In this document: piece by piece, positions 57,930-64,000 of the stretch
How the letters are laid out: every line of letters starts with the position of its first letter
How positions within the stretch are numbered: position 1 is the stretch's first letter
The notes under the pieces: generated by a model
Databases searched by the model: none
Told to the model about the DNA's origin: nothing
Seen by the model: the letters and a program-made list of their open reading frames with translations, nothing else
Source of the DNA: Fomitopsis serialis
Taxonomy: Eukaryota > Basidiomycota > Agaricomycetes > Polyporales > Fomitopsidaceae
Direction: 5' to 3'
DNA: 64,000 bases
Assembly (NCBI RefSeq): GCF_022376445.1
Contig: NW_025955020.1
Span: forward strand, 62,001 to 126,000
Translations under genes and position numbers: made by a program

Positions 57930-58480
57930 CAGCTAATTTCAGAACGATAGTCACTCTCGAACGCGCGCGACATATGATGACTAAGCGCTCCGCGCTTCGG
58001 GAGCGGCGCGCACCGTTCTTCTGCACCACTGCAACCTGCGCGAGATCTTCCACACACAGCGACCTGTCCAGGACCAGCCCCTCGCAACGACATACACGAC
58101 ACGATCCCGTGAGCAATCAGGTTGATGCGAACCAATAATTATGCAGAATGTGTCTGGTCAGCCTTGCTCTACAACACCACTGACATTCCAGTGAATCCCA
58201 TGCCTTGCCAGTCGCGAGCCATGTAGAAAGAGTTCAACTATTCGGACTCTGCGAGAGTCATGGTAGCTCTACACTACTACTGTAAATGGTAGAGAGACAG
58301 GTCCATAATTCAGATTTCAGATCATATATCATCTGTTGTGTCTGCTCGCGCAAAATTGACAGGAGACAATGAACGACAGTGGTGCAGAAGAGCGGTGCGC
58401 GCCGCCTTCTTGAAGGTTGGAGCGCTTAGTCATCGTCTGTCGCGCGCGTTTGCAAGTGACTATCGTTCTGAAATTAGCTG
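57930..58480. mobile_element. Foldback / MITE-like element with about 105-bp terminal inverted repeats
   Basis: The outer 25 bases of the left end (57930-57954, cagctaatttcagaacgata then gtcac) are the exact reverse complement of 58456-58480. Homology continues inward to 58032 and 58374 (for example gcgcaccg.tcttctgcaccactg against its complement). The 340-base middle has no coding capacity that I can see. Size and symmetry suggest a non-autonomous DNA element; no clear target-site duplication was found. Confidence 0.6.
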
Positions 58481-59080
58481 TGAGAGTGGATGCTTTCCGC
58501 CAGGCCATATAGGCATAAGTTTGTATGAAATCCCTGTAGTTAGCACAAAGGTATCATACATAAACACCTGTACTTACCAAAGCCTGTTCTCATCAGGGAA
58601 TCCCCTTCAGAACGGTAAGTGAATGCAGCGTCTGTAGACTCTCACGATCATACATTTGATTGCAAGCGCTCTACAAGCGCATGTGATCGCAGGGCAGGAT
58701 TGCGTGGCCCTACTATCTTTTAACGCTCTTATATACCTGTTAGACGTACGACGCCATCTTAGACGTGCTCACATCTTACCTGTAAGACGTCCGCGATGTT
58801 CCGCGCTCAATGCAACAATGCTCGTTTGAATGGTCCTGTTTGTCCACTGCCACGGCGACTCGAACGGGCGTCGCGTCGACCTTGAACTTGAAGTTCAACT
58901 TGAAGTCCAAGTACTGCCGCGGCGCTGTCCAACATTGCTGGCCGCCCCGCTCATTCAACTGCACCGTACATTTTACTGACCCTATCCACTCCTTTATCAC
59001 GTTCTTTGCAGTCTGACCCAGTGGGTGCGAAGCCCCTCGCTCTTCCTTAATGCACCCCTACTAACTCATGTCGATCTAGT
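58481..59080. other. Upstream region of the transposase with short repeated motifs
   Basis: Three close copies of tagacgt or taagacgt (about 58741, 58760 and 58783) and a run of alternating cttgaacttgaagttcaact at about 58880 resemble the subterminal repeats of CACTA-type transposons. The transposon end itself was not located. Confidence 0.4.
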
Positions 59081-62000
59081 ATGCCGACATGCCCAGGATG
59101 CGCCGAAGCCTTCTCCAATGAACGTGTGCTCACCAAGCACAAGAAGAAGTGCCGAGCAACATTAGATCAAGCACGCATCGCTTGGGAGACCGAGCAGCAG
59201 AGAGAAGCGAAGCGGAGACGAGTCAATGATGACACCGTGTCGGACTCTGGGTCCAATGTGGTATGTGCACATGTATTATCAACACCAACTACATACTGAC
59301 TGATCTATTCTCTACAGGTTTTTCGTACTGCCAGGCCCGACTCGGCTTCAAACCCACCAAGGGGCGCACTCCTACCCGGGCAGGATCATCCTGTTCTTCA
59401 ACCACACGTAAGTCCACGCTGCCTCGAGTCATCTCTTGACACTCACCAACCCGACTTACAGTATCTCGCGTCTGCGGATGCAGACACCGTCGCTCCGACT
59501 CTGGATCTCCCTATGTCGCCTGCCCATGAACCGGAGGCTGACCCGGCTCCGCGTCGATCGACACGAACACGGATCATGACGCAGAAAGTCCGGGACATGC
59601 TCCCTGAGTCGTCAGGCAGTGGACTCCTACCACTGGAGGAGTCTAGTGCCGAGGCGCCTGAGCCAGAGGTTCGCCTCCGCCCTCGGGTTCGCCTCATCGT
59701 CATGGAGAAGTTCCGCACGATCGCGAACCAATTCGGTCTCTCACGCTTGTACAAGGGTCGCCCGAGCACGGTTCCTGATGCCGAGCTCGATGTCACGTCT
59801 TGCCTGCCTGCTGACAAACCCTCTCGACATGCCAAAACACGTCGCACCATCAGCGAGATCATCGCTCCTCTCCCGAACCTGAGTGCATGGCGGCAGTACC
59901 ACCACTTCTGGAGCTACCCGATGCAGACCCGTGCATCGCGTGCCGCGATGCAAGAGATTCAACGCCAACCAGACTTCTCTTCAGCTGATGCTGCAGCAGC
60001 CAATTACGACAAGGTCGATGCAATCCTCACAGCCAAGCAACCGTGGACCGATGCCGCGGAAGGCTGGAGACAGGCGAGCATCACGATCGGGATTCCGTCA
60101 GGTCATCGCTCCACGGAGGCATCACGGCGCAGCGAGTACACGGCGCGCCAGCGTATTCGTCGCCACGAACCAGTCGAGGAGGTTCCGGCGGAGCACTCAG
60201 TGGCGGGCGATCACTTCACTATCCCCGCATTCTTTTATCAGCCGCTGGTCCCACTCATCGACAAGGTCTTCGGCCAGTACAGCATCTCCCGGAACTTCCA
60301 CTATCACCCCTTCAATCTCACGTACCTACCCCCTGATGCTCCCACAGGGTCATTGCCCGAGAACGTCCACGGCGAGCTCTATACATCGAAAGCATGGCTC
60401 AACGCAGAGTTTGAGCTTCAGAACTCTCCGCGCGTCGAAGGCTGCGATCTGCCACGTGCAATCGTTGCCATGATGTTTTATTCGGATTCAACAAACCTAG
60501 CACAGTTCGGAAACGCAAAAGCTTGGCCAATCTACATCTTCTTCGGCAACCAGTCCAAGTACGACCGTGCCCGACCTGCTACGGCTGCTGGATATCATAT
60601 TGCATATCTTCCTTCAGTAAGTCTTTCGAAAGCTCCATCTGTTGTAGCTGCTGAATTGTTTCGTCAGCTCCCCGATAGTATCAAGGACTACATCCGAAAA
60701 TTACATGACGGCAAATCTGCCAAAGGCCCGCTCTTGACGCACTTACGCCGTGAGCTGTTTCACGCCACCTGGGCGATCCTTATACAGGATCCCGAGTTCT
60801 TAAATGCGTACAAAACCGGGATTGTGGTTGATTGCACCGACGGTATCAAACGGCGTCTGTACCCACGTGTCTTCACATATTCAGCAGATTACCCTGAGAA
60901 GTATGGTCCCATCTCGTCTGTGTACATGTTACTAACAACTATTCCATTTCAGGGTGCTGGTCGCGACGATTCGTGACAAGGGCTTATGCCCATGCCCCCG
61001 ATGCCTTGTCAAGATGGACGAAATCCCGGAGCTAGGGACTCCTGCCGATCGTGTTCGCAGGGAGGAAACTGCACGCCGTGATGATGCTACCCGACAAAGG
61101 AAGGTCGATGAGGCCATTTCTCTTATCTACGACAAGGGGTACGTCGTGAACAGCGACCGAGTGGAGAAGGAATTGAAGGGCGAGTCGCTTATACCAACAC
61201 AGGTAAGTACACCAACAGCGAGATTCGTGTGGTACAGTTATTGACATGGCAGCGAAGAATGCATTCTCCGACATCGTGGAGAACTTCTTTGTCCTTCTAG
61301 TTGTCGATCTCCTGCATGAGTTCGAACTCGGCGTCTGGAAAGCAGTGTTCACGCACCTCATCCGCATTCTGGAGTCTCAGCCTGGAAACCTGGTTGATAA
61401 GCTGGACGAGAAGTCGGTAAAGGATGATTGCCAGTGATTTGACACAGACTGATTTGCTGTCGTGCAGTTTCCGACGTGTCCCTGGGTTCGGTACCTTCAC
61501 GATCCGAAAATTTGCGGCGAATGTGTCCGAGATGAAGAAGCTCGCCGCCCGTGACTTCGAAGACATCCTTCAGGTAAGTAACATTGATTTTGTTGTCTCG
61601 GACGACAAGTACTAACTGCGACTTAGTGCGCTATACCGTGTTTCGAAGGACTTCTGCCAGAGCCGCACGACAGCAATGTCCGCATATTGCTCTTCACACT
61701 CGCATACTGGCATGGTCTCGCAAAACTCCGCATGCACACTGACTCTTCGTTGGCTTTACTCGACACAGCTACGACTGCACTTGGTGAGGCTCTGCGACAA
61801 TTCGAAGCGGTAACTTGCCCTGCCTTTACTACCCAGGAGTCATCGGCTGAGTACAGCAAACGAATGCGCAATCATGCCCGGCTCGTAACCAGAGGTCTCG
61901 CCCCAGCCCAATCTGCTCCGTCTGGTCGGCGGCCGCGCACTTTCAATATGAAGACGCCGAAGACGCACTTCCTTGGCGATTATGTCGCAAACATCCGTGC

Positions 62001-63252
62001 AACCGGAACAACAGACTCTGGGTCAACACAGGCGGTGCGTATGGACTGCAATCCTCATAAATTACTCATCATTGATTTGTTCTAGGGCGAGTTCAAGCAC
62101 CGTGATATCAAGAGGCGCTATGCTCGTACCAACAAGAAGGATGCGGATGAACAGCTCGTAGCGCAGGACGTCATTACCTCCAAACTGAACCACATGGCTG
62201 ATGAGCTCCACGACATCGGTGTCGATGTTCCGAGTACACGCTCAACAGTCCAGCTTATCGATGACGAGGCCACAGACCCGTCTGCTGTGCAAGAGCATCA
62301 TCGTATTGCCGTCGAGCAACGTAACACAGTCTATCTTAGTCAACTCATCGCTGACCACCCCGACGACCCTGCTCTGCACTCGTTTGTGCATGACCTCAGG
62401 ACGCATCTCCATTCTCGGCTTCTGGCAACAGATCCCTCGTGGCCTGCAGATGCTGCCCTAATCCTGGATCGTAACTGTCTCTTCGCCCATGCTACAGCAC
62501 GTGTCAACTTCACTACCTATGACTTACGTCGAGCACAGGACATCATTCATGTCGGGACCGATAAGTGCTTTGTCATGGTGCACACACCTGGGAGCGCTGA
62601 CGGCTCACTCTATCCGTGGACATATGCGCAGGTCCTTGGCATATACCATGCTAACGTCCTTCGCCCAGGCTCAACTAGCAAGCTGCGGATGGAGCTCCTC
62701 TGGGTCCGGTGGCTCGAACACGACCAAACTTGGTCAAGCTCGGCAAACGACTTTAGGCTTCCCCGGGTCTCTTTCTTGCCGTCCACGTCCCCTGATGCAT
62801 TTGGCTTCATAGATCCTGCTGATGTTCTTCGTGCGTCGCATCTGATTCCTGGTTTTCACTATGGCCGAACGTTCTCGCTGCTTGGCCCCTCTCTCGCTCG
62901 CAATGTGGCAGGAGACTGGCGTTATTATTATGTCAACAGGTTTGTTGACCGAGACATAGTCATGCGCTACGTGGGCCTAGGAGTTGGCCACCTGACATGT
63001 CGTGCTCAAACGGTGGACAAGCTCGATGTCGAAATTGTGTTCTCTGCATGCACTGCCGACTCGGAACCGCCATCGTCTCCCCAAGTCGGCAGTGCCGAGT
63101 CCGAGTCAGCAACTGATAGCAGCATGGTTGCATGCCCTCTGGATGAAGAAGACGAAACGAGCCAAGACGAGTATAGCTCCGATGAAGATCGACTACTCGC
63201 CGACCTGCAAGGCGATGAATCGGATGCTAGCGCCTTCGAAGACGACCTCTAG
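59081..63252 (+). CDS. Plavaka-type (CACTA-like) DNA transposase
   Basis: This large Agaricomycete-typical transposase starts at 59081 with a C2H2 zinc finger (CPGCAEAFSNERVLTKHKKKC). A charged linker follows. The long exon 59513-60945 encodes YHPFNLTYLPPD, AIVAMMFYSDSTNLAQFGNA, WPIYIFFGNQSKYDRARPAT, ELFHATWAILIQDPEFLNAY and FTYSADYPEK. It then splices to VLVATIRDKGLCPCPRCLVK. Later exons read VVDLLHEFELGVWKAVFTHL, KKLAARDFEDILQ, CAIPCFEGLLPEPH and LLFTLAYWHGLAKLRMHTDS. Next are the GEFKHRDIKRRYARTNKKDA segment, a terminal domain with YLSQLIADHPDDPALHSFVH, and an acidic tail ending SDASAFEDDL. About 1,250 residues. The join around 61200-61260 is off by one phase with the obvious splice sites; otherwise it reads intact and may be an active element. 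Confidence 0.85.
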
Positions 63253-63520
63253 CATCCACGAGGTATGAGTCAAATACTCATATCCACGATAGGACATTCA
63301 CATTCCTGGAATAGACTACACCCGGGCCGTTCTACCGGTGAGCAGCGTCTTCGAGCTTAAAAGCTGTCGAGTCTCACATAGGCCCGGGTATCTTTCCCTC
63401 GCTCTCATCGTAGGCTAACATTCGGTGTTGTTGGACGCCGAACGGCCACTTTCTGTTCTGTTCAACTGACAGCAACCCATTCTTTGCATCACACCTTCAT
63501 TTCTCTCCTCGTCGCCTGCG
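63253..63520. other. Spacer between transposase and next gene, with an inverted repeat
   Basis: Contains acccgggcc (63320-63328) and its exact complement ggcccgggt (63381-63389) 52 bases apart, just downstream of the transposase stop. It also holds the promoter of the next gene. Confidence 0.45.
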
Positions 63521-64000
63521 ATGTCCTCTGAATCTGCCCCACCTACCAGTACTACTGCCATCATCCCTCAGGGTACCGAACCAGCTGTGCCCGCGCCCTC
63601 GTCCCGGGAAGGAATCGTCAAAAAACTCGAGAAGAAGGGAGCTCGGTTTGGACTCGAGTACGACATGTTCCGATCTGTACAAGCGATCATTGATGCTGGC
63701 CGTGCTCGCGATCCCGAGGCTCCATCTAGCGTATACACATCTTGGTTTGTTCATACTGCCACTGCTCGCCTCTTACGACTGCTAACCAGAGTTATGCAAG
63801 GGAGCAGAAGCTTCACAAGCTCTATGACAGTCTGACTGCCATTGCCCCCGAACTGCGCGACGAGCTAACAATTCGTGGACCTACTGGTTCGCCAGAGGTC
63901 GCCGAGATGGTAATGTCAACATGCGAATTATGGACGGCTACTTACCAATATCAAATGTTTGTTGTAGATCGAACGTGGGCGCACCCGCGATCGGAACAAC
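63521..64000 (+). CDS. Unrecognised protein, possibly a second gene of the transposon (cut by window edge)
   Basis: The start at 63521 gives MSSESAPPTSTTAIIPQGTE, a Ser/Pro-rich lead, then REGIVKKLEKKGARFGLEYD and MFRSVQAIIDAGRARDPEAP. A gtata donor near 63730-63740 and an acceptor before 63793 lead to YAREQKLHKLYDSLTAIAPE and LRDELTIRGPTGSPEVAEM, followed by another intron and the window end. I recognise no domain. Its position 268 bases behind the transposase, on the same strand, resembles the accessory gene of CACTA-like elements, but this is inference. The helical heptad-like KLHKLYDSL segment hints at a coiled coil. Confidence 0.6.

Noticed and set aside
1..64000. tRNA and rRNA genes
   Set aside because: Read for B-box-like sequences (ggttcgaatcc and variants) with a matching cloverleaf and found none that held up; a covariance-model scan would be decisive.

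Overview
The window is nuclear DNA from a filamentous basidiomycete, most likely an Agaricomycete. The genes carry many short introns (about 45-70 bases, GT/AG with a few GC/AG), lie on both strands and are moderately GC-rich. Several families are typical of mushroom-forming fungi: DUF6533 membrane proteins, an ATG22-like permease family, a secreted GH16/GH5 pair and a Plavaka-type DNA transposase. No rRNA, tRNA or CRISPR was recognised. Exon limits were read by eye, so gene ends are firmer than internal splice sites.

From 1 to 19.4 kb are ordinary single-copy genes: the 5' part of ERG5 (sterol C-22 desaturase, minus), a tRNA pseudouridine synthase (minus), ATP11 (F1-ATPase assembly, minus) divergent from MDV1 (mitochondrial fission WD40 protein, plus), a p23/SBA1 Hsp90 co-chaperone with two apparent one-base frame breaks, two proteins I do not recognise, and a Utp12-domain ribosome biogenesis protein.

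From 19.5 to 26.1 kb is a tandem segmental duplication. Each unit carries a DUF6533 multi-pass membrane protein gene. The first copy lacks an internal segment, and the second unit holds an extra insertion of about 850 bases upstream of its gene.

From 27.5 to 36 kb are a peroxisomal-type thiolase, the octanoyltransferase LIP2, a secreted GH16 beta-glucanase and a secreted GH5 glycosidase.

From 36.6 to 56.4 kb is the most unusual region. A three-gene module (ATG22-like permease, divergent NmrA-like NAD(P)-binding oxidoreductase, D-2-hydroxyacid dehydrogenase) is present three times. Copies A and B are in tandem. Copy C is inverted, so B and C form arms of about 6 kb around a secreted-protein gene at 47.6-48.9 kb. 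Decay is complementary: the permease reads intact in A and B, while the oxidoreductase and dehydrogenase are best in C. Dehydrogenase fragments and a chimeric fragment of the secreted-protein gene mark recombination junctions.

From 56.7 to 64 kb are a SAM-dependent methyltransferase, a foldback (MITE-like) element, a Plavaka-type transposase with an N-terminal zinc finger, and the start of a downstream gene that may belong to the same element.
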